Assembly: GCA_030544215.1 (NCBI GenBank)
Contig: JARZZO010000013.1
Span: 49,185,196-49,249,195, forward strand
DNA: 64,000 nt
Direction: 5' to 3'
From: Zantedeschia hybrid cultivar
Taxonomy: Eukaryota > Streptophyta > Magnoliopsida > Alismatales > Araceae
The position numbers and the translations under genes are program-made. Positions 38,440 to 50,263 of this stretch are shown here, one piece after another. Below the pieces are notes generated by a model, which saw nothing but the letters and a program-made list of their open reading frames with translations, was not told the origin of the DNA and searched no databases. Positions within the stretch are counted from its first letter, which is position 1, and each line of letters begins with the position of its first letter.

Positions 38440-41400
38440 CTATCGATGGAAGTGTCAGATGCCAATTTGCAAACCAGTTAACGCTTGGCGTTCAACAGAA
38501 AGGGATTCTCATTCTACTCCCACAAAGTTCAACTGCAAAGTAAGCAAGTGCCTAGACTTGCAAGTAGGATAGACTATACCCAGTTTTATTATATAAATAA
38601 AGGGGAAAATGAGGCCATAACAAAAAGAAAAACCGAAACATGTCCTTCTCATATGAGGTCATTTCTTGACCCATTTGTGGAAATTACTTCCCCTTCCTCT
38701 CAGAGGCATAGAACAAGTACTTTATCCTACGATGTGGCACCCCACATTTAAATCTACTATTAATGTGGGGTTACCACCTATTGTCATGACAGAGAGAAGT
38801 GAGATAAAAATATGCATTTATTGACATGACATTTATTTGCGCCGTTTTTGCAAGTGCCTTGGTTCATAATAAGATGAAACTCTCCGCTTACTGCACTCCC
38901 AACTGATTCATAGTCCATAGAAAGAAATGGTTTAAGGTGGTGGGTGCATGTTCATTCTATCCCCTCTATATATCTGACTATGCGTCATGTTGCGGCTCAA
39001 AGTCTATCCTGTGCTTCTGAATTTCACTCCATAGAACTTAGTTCTCCTCAGAAGGCTCCCGGATACGGTCTACTAAGATGAAACCACAACATAGAAATTA
39101 ACAGAAAACGTACATTAAGATACTACTCAATAACAAGAGAAACTCTGAACTTTTATTACATAATTATAGTTGGTACATGTTTCACAAGAAAATGTTCATA
39201 TAAGATATATGGGAAAGTACACCATGAGGACTGCCTAAACTCCTATACAAGTCAGCTTCTTCTTCCAAAACTTAAACTTCTAGCCGCTGCTTCATTGTCC
39301 AGCTCCTCGTGAGTCTGCCACCCATAAAAAATTCAAAACAAAGCTAAGAAATGGTGGCAGTGAGTCATCAACTCACATAGGCTCTTCCCTTACCTCTGCC
39401 ACTCTCCACGAAATTAAGTAGAAATATCTATTCTAATGCATGAATTAAACTAATGCACAATTAAACATGCTATTGAAATCCAAGCGATATATCAAAAGTA
39501 AACCACGAGTCACAAATATAATATCATTATATTTATTAGATACTACAAATTAATATACAAAATATCACTAAAAAATTTAACTCTTCTTTTGATTATACCT
39601 CAAATAGAAAGGCACATGATTAACTAAGCTGGGTCATTATATAGTTATCTATTAGTAGTTAATTAATCTTTTCTCTTTAGTAAAAAGATCCGATCTAACT
39701 AGTACGGGACACACTAATCCGATCATCACGCCACGACGGAGTACAACACAACCAAGTCCTTACCTGTCTACCCTAACTGAAGCCGGTTATCAAAAAGGTG
39801 AGGCAAGTCACAAGGACTAATCGGCTCCGACGGTTTGTAGAACCGTGAGACCAAGAAATCAACCACGTGTGCACACAAACGAAACTCCCTCGCTGTCCAA
39901 GTCATGAATGCTGAGACTGGACCTTTTATCTCTCAGTCTGAAAGGTTATCTGAGGCCCTGACATACCTCCACGGTCTTAGTTGAGTTGGATCCTTGACCC
40001 CCACCCCGAAGAGGGTCTTAGTCTTAAAAGGAAAAAAAATAAATTAATGTGAAATTAGTTGACGTATCTGCTCTCATAGAACATTAACATCATCTTACAT
40101 GATTTCATTTATGACTGCCTTATTCTTTATTGCTTTGACATAGTTAGCAAATCTCAAAGTACTAAATGTTTCATTCTTGCAGTTGTTGTACAAGATCAAT
40201 GATCAAAGCTGGGGTTTCCTTTCAGATAGAAAAGCAACTTGAGGAAAGTTGGGGTTTGCAAACAATTTAGAGCTTACTACCTTTTTGATGGTGAGATAGT
40301 GCATATCATTGCTAACTTTGCATTACTGCCAAGAGATTCCTGCAGCAAAAATGTCAATTTGGAATCCTCATATGGGATGTGTCTCTGCCTACAAGATCCG
40401 TAAGAATATAAATCAAGTTTTTGAAGTTGACAAAGAAACAAACATCAGAATGAAAGCCAATTAGCTACAACAAAAGGAGGCTTTGCATTAAATCATTTAG
40501 CATAAATGAACATCAGTTAGTAGAAAACTTTGTGGCTGACTATCATATAGTTTCCAATAAGCCAATTATGTGGGATGAATCAAGCTTAGTGAGTTGAAGA
40601 TGAAACCTTAGATAAACCTGTGCAACTATTCCGATTTCTCCAAGTTTTAGCTCTCATTTTTTCATTGGAATCATACCCAAGTTGAGAAAGTGATCGATTG
40701 ATGTTTCATGCCTTCTATAAGTGCTCTCCTATTGCATCTGTAAGTGTTTGCCTTTCTAATCCAACCAGGTCCACAAGATTGATTTCACTGATCCTCAAAT
40801 TGTTTAAGCCATCGACTTACTCTACAAGATAGATGAAATATGTAGGTAGGTGAAATGCAACTAAAGACAGGCATGGGTGTACAAGAAGACATGGCAGATG
40901 ATGCTTAACATTAGGTAAACAACATTAGAAATGGATAAAGTAGATTGGCACAAAGTACACCGGATGAATATTTCATTATTTTGGTATAAAGTCTATAAAA
41001 GAGAAATATTCAACACTTCTCTGCTGTCCATTGGTGATCTAGCTTATCTTCATATGTGGTAGAACATGAAAATTTGAAAGAGTATACATTTATTTTGAAT
41101 TATAAACTATTACCTTGGAACGAGATTCACTAACACAAGTGAAAACACAATGTGGGCAAGAACTTTCTGCATTTATACTTGTTGCATCAATCTGCCTATT
41201 TGCTAAACCCTATTACATCATACAAACGTTGTTAACAAACTGTTTACTGAAATAATGCTTGTTGTATTTTTAAACCTAGAATTTAAGTGTTCAGGAGTTT
41301 GCACACACAACCATAACAATTTCATGAGAAATTTCTTATAAATCTTTCAAAACATTACATGCGAGGGAAGGTGGATGAAATAACAAATGAACAAATTGGG

Positions 41401-41469
41401 CATATTAGTTTTTGAACCTTCATGATAGTGTAGGACAAAAAGTGGCATATGATAGAACAAAGACAAACA
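38440..41469. other. No gene seen; possible LTR sequence from about 38733
   Basis: TGTGGCACCCCACATTTA at 38733 looks like a plant LTR start, and 39760-40020 has the GC-richer, CCTCAC/GAGGC-containing look of an LTR. No matching end or duplication was found. KIN-12 motor exons, expected here on the minus strand, were looked for and not seen. Confidence 0.35.
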
Positions 41470-42427
41470 AAGAAACCAAGAAACAAATATGCATTTGAAA
41501 GCACAAAGCAAATCATCTATAGGAAGGAGCAATGGCATTGATAACTCAATTGCATGTTAGCATGCTTAGCTTCCTCCTGAAGAAATAAGTGATCCTTTGA
41601 TGTAAACACCTAGTATAAATTAACAACAACATGGAAATGCATGACTGCTAAGCCTACCTCATGTATGAATTAAAAAAGCCTCTAAAAGCCACGAGACATC
41701 AAACCTCGTTGGACATTTGGCAAGCCATCCTCTGAGGTGGCACTTGGAGGGTCCCACATTGTGTAAAGTCTTTCCATTGCCAGTCTATCCCACATAACGG
41801 GTAAGTGCAATAATAATAATATTAATAATCAAACCGAGGAAGAAACCAAGAAACAGAATATGCATTTGAAAGCCACAAAGCAAATCACCTCTAGGAAGGA
41901 GCAGTGGCATTGATAACTCAACTGTTTGTCAAGATGCTCAGCTTCCTCCTGAAGAAATAAGTGATCCTTTGATGTAAACACCTAGTATAAACCACCACCA
42001 ACAACATGGAAATGCATGACCGCTAAGCCTACCTCATGTACAATGGAGGATGCAGAAATTTTATCCAATGGGATCACTCGGACAGTTTGCTCACCACACC
42101 GTGCGTTATCAAAATATAAAATTAAATAATAAATAAAGTAAACTGATTTATTCAATTGACTATTTTATTTTCTATCTAGGCGACGTAGGTTCGATATCTA
42201 TAGGGAACATTTATTTTAGATTATTTTGAATTTTCTTAGGCTGGGGGGTTACATGAGGCTAGAACTTGGGACGTGGGGTCACAATTGGGTATTTTTGTAG
42301 TGGGTTATGGGGGACAATCTGGGTTGAGACCTGGGCCAGTGGGGTCACGCAGCGTGGGTTTGTAGTGGGCCAAAATCTCTTAGCAGACTTTGGTCAATCC
42401 AGTAGGGTCACAGGACCCCACTGAAAC

Positions 42428-45138
42428 TGTAACGACCCGCCATCCTATGACCGGAGACCCGGTCACTAAATGGATGTCGGCCCATTAACTGCGGGTTCAC
42501 ACCCGGATCTCACACAACACATCTGGAGGAGTAAGTGCTAAACAAGACTAAATATAACAATCGTACGGACTACAAAGGTAAACGAGTGCGCAGAGGGAAA
42601 ATAATAATGTCCGTATACAGTCCAACAATAATTACATGTCCAACAAGTTAAATAAGTACAGGCAGAAGGAAAGTACAACAACATCGGGGCATACCCCGGA
42701 ACTGAGACAGCTGCTGGTCCGCACACCCAGAAGACACCACGCTTCGGCTCGCCTCGAAGTCCACACCTGAAACCGCAGGGAGTGAGCCACACCAGAAATG
42801 GGCTCAGTAGGGATCATCCGATCCCCCGCCTCCCACTCACACACCCACAAGTGCAACAACAGGAATATATGGCAATTAAGTAAAGCAGTAAACATATCAC
42901 TCAACTCAAATATGAAACGCACGATAAGCAGTGTAACAAGAACAGTACCAAGTAACCCGAAGAACCCAACACAAAGTCACGTCTCACAGTCAAAGCCCAC
43001 GAAGCGACTGAACCACACTATCGACCGAAGTCAAACGTCGCCTCCCAACACTACCACCACTGCTCACGCCTGTCCACCCCTACAGTGTTCCGGGGCACTG
43101 TAGGGTGAGGCAGTGAGCCAAACTAGGACTAGCTGGACTCAGTGTACCGTCACTGCCAGCTATGTGTGCACACAAGCAGTCTAGACTACTGTCCTACCAC
43201 CGGATTGCCTCCACGCTAGGCCTCAGCGCTTCCAGGAGGGCCCTGGGGACCGGCGAACCCCCGTCAAGCCGAAGCTACAGGAACTACCCACAAACCCAAC
43301 TCTCCCGGGCTGCGTCAGGCCAAAGGGCTAAGGGTACCACTCGTAACCTTGATCAAAGGTCACATCAGGCCCAGTGGCTAAAGGGTAAACCAACTCCCAC
43401 CAGTACCAGCTCCACAGCAAGAAACGCGCCGGAAGCTGTCACGACAAACAGGGAAACCCCGACCCGCTGAGGCCAAGCAGCAACCCCTCGGATAGCGCAC
43501 CAGCTACTCCGGCCCGACGGGCTCAAGGTGGTTCTGCTTCCCTCAGCTAAAGGTAAACCACAACATGTACCCCTTCTCCCACCGGTACAGACACCATGAC
43601 CCTGTCCCCATCGGTCCATGGTGACAAACGTAAACCACAGTCATTCCGAATCCATATTCGCACAAGCACACACACATAGATGATGAAATCTCATTCATGC
43701 AGAAGTCCTCAGCCTCAGTACACAACTCAAAGCATGCATCTGAACCATCCCACCGTGAAACATGTATCAAATAACCAGAGTTAAGCATTACTGTCTTGAA
43801 TCGCGTCGACCTCGGTCGACGCCATTCAAGCTCCACAGACGGGTTCATTAAAAGCCAGATTATCTCTTAAAACGCGTCCACCAGTGAAGCCGCCGTTTAA
43901 AACGCGTCAGGGTCGCCAGACGCCATTCAACCCAGAAATCCAGATTGCAGAACCCTTAAACGGGGGCATTTCCTGCCTAAATGGCGTCATGATGGCCCGA
44001 CGTCCTTCTGAAAGGCGTCGTCCATCCATGACGTCATTTAACGCCAGAACCCCTAACTCAGGAAACCTCGAACAGGGAGGTTTCTGCCATAAAACGCGTC
44101 GTACTGACCCGACGTCTTTCGGAAAGGCGTCGACCAGGTACGACGCTTTTTAGCGCCAGAAACCAGGTTTCCTGGTTCAACCCGAGGGTCTCACCCTTAA
44201 CCCCAAACACCCCGAAAAAAAGCCCCAAAACGGAAGGAAGAGTAAGAGGAAACCATCCACCACAAGCATGCTACAAATCCGCATTCATAAGCACGGCCAT
44301 ACCCACAAGAACACCCCCTAAACATGCTCATTCTAACCCAAATACATAACATGCCATGCCAAGGAAATCACGAGCACACATCCACAGTCCATGCAAGGTT
44401 CGTCCCCCTACCGGTTCTTGAACTCCGCCAAGCTCCGTGCCGCCGTCCCGCCGCACCGCACACCGCCGCCGGTACCCTCGAGGACGCCGCCACTCCGCCG
44501 AGACGTCGGCCGCCGTCCGGAGAGTGGAACACCGCGAAGGAAGTGGTGGAGGTAGAGGTGAGAGGTAAGGTGGTGTTGGAGTGGTGGAAGAGGAAGAAGA
44601 GGAAGGGAAGGGAAAGAAGAAGCGTCGGAGAGGGAACGGAGAGGCGAGGAGAGAGAGAGAGAAGGTGAGAATGAGGGAAAGAAGGGGAGGCTCGCGGGGT
44701 CAATCCGAAACCAGCTAAAACGCGTCGATCGAGGTAGACGCCTATCAGTCTGACAGGACAGCCGTACTGACAGCGGTCTGAAACGCGTTGACCAACCTGG
44801 ACGCCGTTCAGACGAAGTGACAGGCCGTACTGACAACGCTCTGGCGCCGTGCCCTGACATCGCAGAGGTCACAGTCTGAATCGCGTCGACCAACATGGAC
44901 GCCGTTCAGACGATGTGACCGGGGCCGTACTCTCGCGGCCCGAAAACCGCCCACGTGGCGCACACGTGGCACAACAACCTGCAACCTAAATGGCGTCCAC
45001 ACACCATGACGCCTTTTGAAAGGCGTCGACAAGTGCTGACGCCATTCAGCCAGAAATTACAAGACCCCACAGGGTCCAAACCAGGGGATCCGGCCCGACC
45101 CCGACCCGAATACAGAACCCGAAACCTCAGTCCTTACA
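42428..45138. mobile_element. 2.7-kb solo LTR nested in the hAT element
   Basis: The element begins TGTAACGACC and ends CCTTACA (TGTAA/TTACA termini). Perfect 5-bp duplications GAAAC flank it at 42423-42427 and 45139-45143. No second LTR, primer site or coding domain occurs inside, so a solo LTR left by recombination between LTRs is the simplest reading. Its length and terminus suggest a Ty3/gypsy family, but that assignment is an inference. The interior carries GC-rich dyads, described separately. Confidence 0.85.
43798..45052. repeat. About eleven GC-rich dyads inside the solo LTR
   Basis: Imperfect palindromes of the form GAATCGCGTCGAC-n-GTCGACGCCATTC recur at about 43798, 43870, 43899, 43978, 44012, 44092, 44128, 44717, 44780, 44876, 44988 and 45018. 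The half-sites are AACGCGTC or AATGGCGTC paired with GACGCC(A/G)TT or GACGTC(A/C)TT across 8-14 bases. They form two groups, 43.80-44.16 kb and 44.72-45.05 kb. Confidence 0.8.
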
Positions 45139-45353
45139 GAAACTATGTTGCATCCTCCAGTGCTCATGTATGCATGACAAAAGCCACTCAAGTCACGAGG
45201 CATCAAACCTCGTTGGACATTCGGCAAGCCATCCTCTGAGGCGGCACTTAGAGGGCCCCACATTATGTAAAGTCTTTCTATTGCCATAGATCACATAACA
45301 AGTAAAGGTAATAACCCAACCTAAAATATTAAGGGAGAATAGAAGAAGAAAAT

Positions 45354-45356
<3 letters not shown>

Positions 45357-45441
<85 letters not shown>
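45357..45441. repeat. (AG)n microsatellite, 85 bp
   Basis: An uninterrupted AG run of about 42 repeats lies just right of the tandem duplication. Confidence 0.98.
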
Positions 45442-45444
<3 letters not shown>

Positions 45445-48031
45445 TCCCCTCATGTAGGTCATTAATACATGTAATAATACAAAGGAAAATCTTTTTGACG
45501 ACAAACTTTTGCATTTCTGTGTCACATGAAAGCTTCAAGGCATCAATGAGAGTCTTTGATGTTGATTGAGTTCCTCAAAAGAAAGATTTAATGAGTCTAA
45601 TTGAGTCCCATCAAGTTCAAAATAAATCAAGGTGATGACTTGATTTTCTATCATTTTTTATGGTTCATTTGGGAACAATTTGACTTCAGATTCAATGTCC
45701 TCATAATCAGTGGAATATGAAAGGCGTATTTTTTTCAAACAAAAAAAATGCAAGTAGATTTGTATAATATCCAAGATCTTACTAATTAAATTAATTAGAT
45801 TAAATTTTAGGTCAGTTAATTTAGGTAGAAAATTTCTTAGAGTTTAGCAGATTCATAAAGGCAAAGAACTCAAAACTGGTCGAGTCCTAGATAATCGATT
45901 AAATAAGCTAAAAGAAAACTCAATTAACTGATAAAAATCATCTATAACTACAGTTCAAACAAGTTATGTACTTGAAGTTAATATGAGCTTCATAATTGAA
46001 TTCAAGTAAAGGAAAAATCCGTTAATATAAGGCTTATAATCAAAGAAAAAAATCAGACATAATTGAAGTTAAGAGAAGCCTTATAATAAAAAAAAGCTAA
46101 GTAATAATTGACTGGAAATAAGTCAAGTAATCGGATTAAGTTAAATTGATAATTGAAGATAAATAAACCTTATAATCGAAGTTACGGTAAGGCGCAAAAT
46201 TGATTAACATATAGATAGATAATCGATTAAATTAAGCCTTGTACTCTAAACTAAAATAAGGTATGTAATCGATTAAGGCTAAATACAAGTAATTGATTAA
46301 GTAAAAATAGATAATCGATTATAAGAAGAGTATATAATTGATTAAATAAAGAAAGATAATTGATTAAAAGACTGATGTAATCGATTAGAAGAACAAAAAT
46401 AATAAGAGAATCAATTATAAGAATAAAGAAAATCGATTATAAGAACAATGGGTAATCAATTAATTGAATAATTTGAAATCAATTAACATATTCCTAGGTA
46501 ATTGATTAGTCAATACTCATGTAATCGATTAACAGAAGAACTTGTAATCAATTTACAGAAACTAAAGTAATCGGTTAACGATGAAATCGATTAGTTGCTA
46601 TATATGTAATCGATTAATTACTATGCATGTAATCGATTAATTGATACGTGTGTAATTGATTAGTTCTTTATATTATTAGAACGAATTCAAATTATTTAAG
46701 TATTTCACCTTTTAGACCGTTGTTAAATGATACGTGGGCTTCTAGGGAGTATCCTTTGGTGGTTGTAAATGTCTAAATGAATCTTAGTCGGTTTGGATGG
46801 GGTTAAATTGAGAAGAATATTTTATGTCTTCCCTATGAAAGACTATAAAATTAGAGATAGAGAGAGAAAGAGAGGAAGGAGCAAGTGTATTTGGGCTCGA
46901 ATATCTCTAGGCAATAGGGGAACTGTTGAAGATAGTTGTATTTCCTTTTCTTCAAGATAGATGTATGATAAACAATTACATGTTATTTGCTATGTATATT
47001 GTTTTAAATCAAATTTGATGATTATAAAATCATGAAACTTGCACATGTGATGTTTTAACATTTGATTAAGTATGGTTTAAGTTCTAGGTGTCATAAATTA
47101 AACATGCCCTAGATTATGTATATATTTTTTACTTTTCTGTTAAGATTTAATTAATAGAGTTCATATATATTTAAATTAACTTATAGAGTAAATTATTTTA
47201 TATTCAAATCTCCTTCTATCTATTTTACAAAATTGTGGTAATCAAGTGTTGATTTAAATTTAAGAAATTATAATGTGTTAGACAGTACCATCTTAAGGAC
47301 ATTATGTATGACTAGGCCTATAGTAAGTATCCAATACTAGGCAAATAGTAACTTATGATTCGACAATTGACGTAAATTATGTAAATCTAAACATTGATTC
47401 AGTGAAGCATGGGGTCAAACCTCTGATCCTAACTTGTTGTATTAAGACCAAGACACTTAAATCATCCAGCTGAGGTATTTGTATGACTCCATATATGATG
47501 GCCTAGATCCTTATTGAAAACATAAATAATAACAAATTTATTATGTGTTTTGAATCCTTCAATATAATCTGATCTGATAGAATATGCTTGTGTTTGACTA
47601 AACAATAGTCTTTTAGCTACCTTCAGACTTGAACTAGTCTGTTGAAAGCATTTGTATGTGATTGCCTAGACTACAAGCTTTTGGATAATAAACTCAACGT
47701 ATGTTTGGTTAGAATTTTTGGAAAAAAGAATGACATATGTAAGCTCAATAAATCTTGTGCTACTTATTTTTTTTACTTATGTAGCATGCGTAGAATATGT
47801 GAGATTTTAGTATGATAACATATGGATTGTGAATCCTATATATTTAGTAAGCATGTCTTTGGTTTGATCCATGCTGAGTTGTAAGCTCATACACCTAGGT
47901 ATTAATATTTTTCTGGAGATTCTAGTCAGAAATCTTAAGAAGTACTGAAGCTAAAATATTAGGATATGAGCTATGGAGTTCTGTTGTGCTAGAGAGTATA
48001 TTTAATTATATAAGTTTTTCAGATTTTGATG
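45442..48031. other. AT-rich, probable LTR-derived DNA; no gene
   Basis: TGTATAATATCCAAGATC near 45759 could be an LTR start. The TAATCGATTA motif cluster described separately lies inside. No coding region is recognised. Confidence 0.4.
45885..46665. repeat. Cluster of more than 20 TAATCGATTA-type palindromes
   Basis: TAATCGATTA or a one- or two-base variant (TAATTGATTA, TAATCAATTA, TAATCGGTTA) appears about every 20-30 bases, for example near 45891, 46213, 46267, 46289, 46311, 46335, 46354, 46377, 46451, 46499, 46521, 46544, 46568, 46605, 46629 and 46651. It is often preceded by ATGTG or TG and followed by A. Spacers are not conserved, so this is not a simple satellite. Confidence 0.85.
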
Positions 48032-48034
48032 TAA

Positions 48035-48371
48035 GGCTCACTTTGTTTGCAGAATAACTTAAACCAGAATAAGGTTCTGGGGATTTCTTAACCCAGAATA
48101 AGAGGTATTTTGATTTGGTAAATTGTTAGTATTCCAACCAGAAGAAGTAGAATTGCACTGCGCTATTCCAAGTGATTTGGTAGGAATAAGTAGAATAAAG
48201 AAGAGAATAAAGAGTAGAATAAAGAGTTCACAATACCCATGTTATTCCGCTTAACCCCTAGTATAACCCATAGCACCCTGGGTTAAGCACTCCCTTCCAC
48301 CAAAGTGGGTTAAAAGGTTTTAAGAGAATAAAACATCCTATTCAGGGCTTATTCCACAAACAAAGTGAGGC
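48035..48371. mobile_element. Tourist-like (PIF/Harbinger) MITE, 337 bp
   Basis: The left end GGCTCACTTTGTTTGCAGAA and the right end read inward, GCCTCACTTTGTTTGTGGAA, form a 20-bp inverted repeat with three mismatches. TAA flanks both sides (48032-48034, 48372-48374), the typical duplication of this class. The interior has repeated AATAAGTAGAATAAAG motifs and no coding region. Confidence 0.88.
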
Positions 48372-48374
48372 TAA

Positions 48375-49706
48375 GACTTTAGTTTGTAATATTGTCAAAA
48401 AGTTTGTGAAATTTTAGTTGTAAATCTCAAGGCTAAAGCTTGGGTGACTGTTCATATAATTAGATCGGTTTTCATTAGCTTGGTATGGTTATATAGATAT
48501 TTGTGTATATTGCGTGGATCATTAGGCAAGTATACTTTACATGCTTCTCAAGACCACAACAGTATAAATTGAAGTGGCCTTGCTCATAAGGAGGTGCCAC
48601 AATTCTACTAGAATTCAAACTTTGTTCCGCATTGAAAGAGAGTCTCTTTTCGATTCCTAACGTATCTTTTGAAAGGGGATAAGTGGGAATATGAAGATTT
48701 TAAAAAATAATATCTTCTTTTTTTCCCTCTTTGCCTTCCTAGAGTTCTTAAAATAAAGTAATGTGAAGATAAAAGTATATTTTAATGTCTTCAAATTTGA
48801 GTTCTCATGATCTTTTCAAATGAGATTATATAAAGTAAATAATTTTTCTTAAAATTTGAATTCCAGAGATGATGACATGACTCTTTTTAAAATCTAAATT
48901 CCTCAAAAATTTAGAGGCTCCAAAAAGTTCCCAAATGATACCATATAAGGAAAAATTCTAATAGAAAGACCCGTTTAGCAGAACACATCTCAACCAACAA
49001 GAGATAGAAAGATAAGTGCAGTTTCAGAGTTGGCTCATTTAGTAGTTAGTACAAAGAGAATTTTTTTTTTAAAAAAAACCTCATAATTTTTTTTTGAAAA
49101 AAACCTCATACCTTTCCCATTTCAAATGAAAGCTTGTTTTGAAAACTTATTTTCCCTCTCTTACTTACTGAGTCCCATCGAACTTTGCACTTGCTGAAAC
49201 CGCACTAAGAGAAAGGAAGACAGGACTTGCTCGCCCTCACCTACATGCTCACCCTGGTCACTTTACAACAACCCCAGGCTCGCCTTCTCTACCATTTGCA
49301 GTAGCTGCAGGCTGCAGCGACCAGCCTTACATCATAGCCAAACTGCAGAAAGATAGCCAGAGGCAATCCAAGAATCTCCGTCAACTTTGCCTCGGGATCA
49401 GCTAACAGAGTAGCACACCAACTAGTAACCAGTGCCAAACATAATTGTAACCACCTTGGCAATGCAAGGAATATCCTATTATGTATCCAATCAGCTACGT
49501 ACGAGGACATGGTATCTGCGGAATGAAAAGGAGCCTTGTGCTCCTTCCTATTTTCAAAAAAAAAAAAGAAACTTCGTGAAGACTTCCAAGTTGTCTGCAT
49601 GATGTTGGAATGCGCCAGTGGCATTGTCAAATTCTACACCGCGTATGACTTTTAAGTGCGAGCTGCTAATTCGGTTGGAAAATATTTTTGGAGTTGAATT
49701 CTAATA
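48375..49706. other. Intergenic, nothing recognised
   Basis: The DNA is AT-rich. The 113-codon minus-strand frame at 49289-49630 has no recognisable domain and a poly-Phe stretch from an A run, so it is not called. Confidence 0.45.
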
Positions 49707-49711
49707 AGTCT

Positions 49712-50263
49712 TGATGGGAGAGAATCCGATTAAGCCTAACAGTTGGAGACCAGTTCAACGAGAGAAGGGGTCAAAACAGACTCGGCCCACAAAGTCAATT
49801 GAACAAATTCGGCTCAGAAATCTTACTGGATCAGCACAGGTCCGACCCACACATAATGAGCTCATAACTAAACGGCGGTATTCGGTCCAATCTAAGCACA
49901 TGATAAGTCGAAATGGGTCCAGCCCATTGTGGCTGACTGCTAACGGGCCTTTAATCTGTAAACGGGGTACTTTGGCGATTTCCTTTTAAATCGCCAAACA
50001 TAGTCCTATATCGGCTACTATGAGAAAGGAACTCTCATCCCCTTCTATAAAAGGAATGCTATTCAATACGAAAAAGATAAGTCCATAAGCTTCAAGTTTC
50101 TTCTTCTTCTGGGCCGAAACTCAGGACCCTTCTTTCTTCCCGCAGGAGTTTCGGCCTTGTTCTTTGCCTACCTCTCAGTTCGGATCCTTCACGGCTACTG
50201 GTCACCCGGTTGATATTCGGATTCTGATCATGAAATCCGACAGTGCTAATTTCGGCTACATCA
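49712..50263 (+). mobile_element. Solo LTR, 552 bp, TSD AGTCT
   Basis: The element begins TGATGGGAG and ends GGCTACATCA. Perfect 5-bp duplications AGTCT lie at 49707-49711 and 50264-50268. A TATAAAA box lies at 50046-50052. It shares AGAATCCGATT near the start, CTATATCGGCTA-type sequence and the CTACATCA end with the LTR at 53476-54312. No internal region follows. Confidence 0.88.

Larger units (their letters stand above)
42041..45162. mobile_element. hAT-type element (about 406 bp) expanded by a nested LTR
   Basis: Perfect 8-bp duplications CTCATGTA lie at 42033-42040 and 45163-45170. The termini are CAATGGAGGATGCA and, read inward from the right, CACTGGAGGATGCA (13 of 14). The paralogous empty site at 41658-41665 confirms the boundaries. 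Removing the nested LTR and one of its duplications leaves about 406 bp, with no coding capacity. Confidence 0.92.
41470..45315. repeat. 370-bp tandem duplication, second copy split by an insertion
   Basis: Unit 1 is 41470-41839. Unit 2 starts at 41840 (AGAAACCAAGAAAC again), runs to 42040 and resumes at 45163 to about 45315. The shared blocks are GAAGAAATAAGTGATCC, GCCTACCTCATGTA, CATCAAACCTCGTTGGACAT and AAGCCATCCTCTGAGG. Unit 1 keeps the unoccupied target CTCATGTA at 41658-41665. Confidence 0.9.

Noticed and set aside
39241..39330. Short minus-strand frame with a THEELDNEAAARSLSFG-like end
   Set aside because: It might be the 3' end of a coding unit, but no upstream exon or family could be identified.
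45329..45538. Ser-Leu repeat frame on the minus strand
   Set aside because: It is a translation of the AG microsatellite.
49289..49630. 113-codon minus-strand frame
   Set aside because: No family resemblance; it contains a poly-Phe tract from an A run and has no nearby splice or promoter support.
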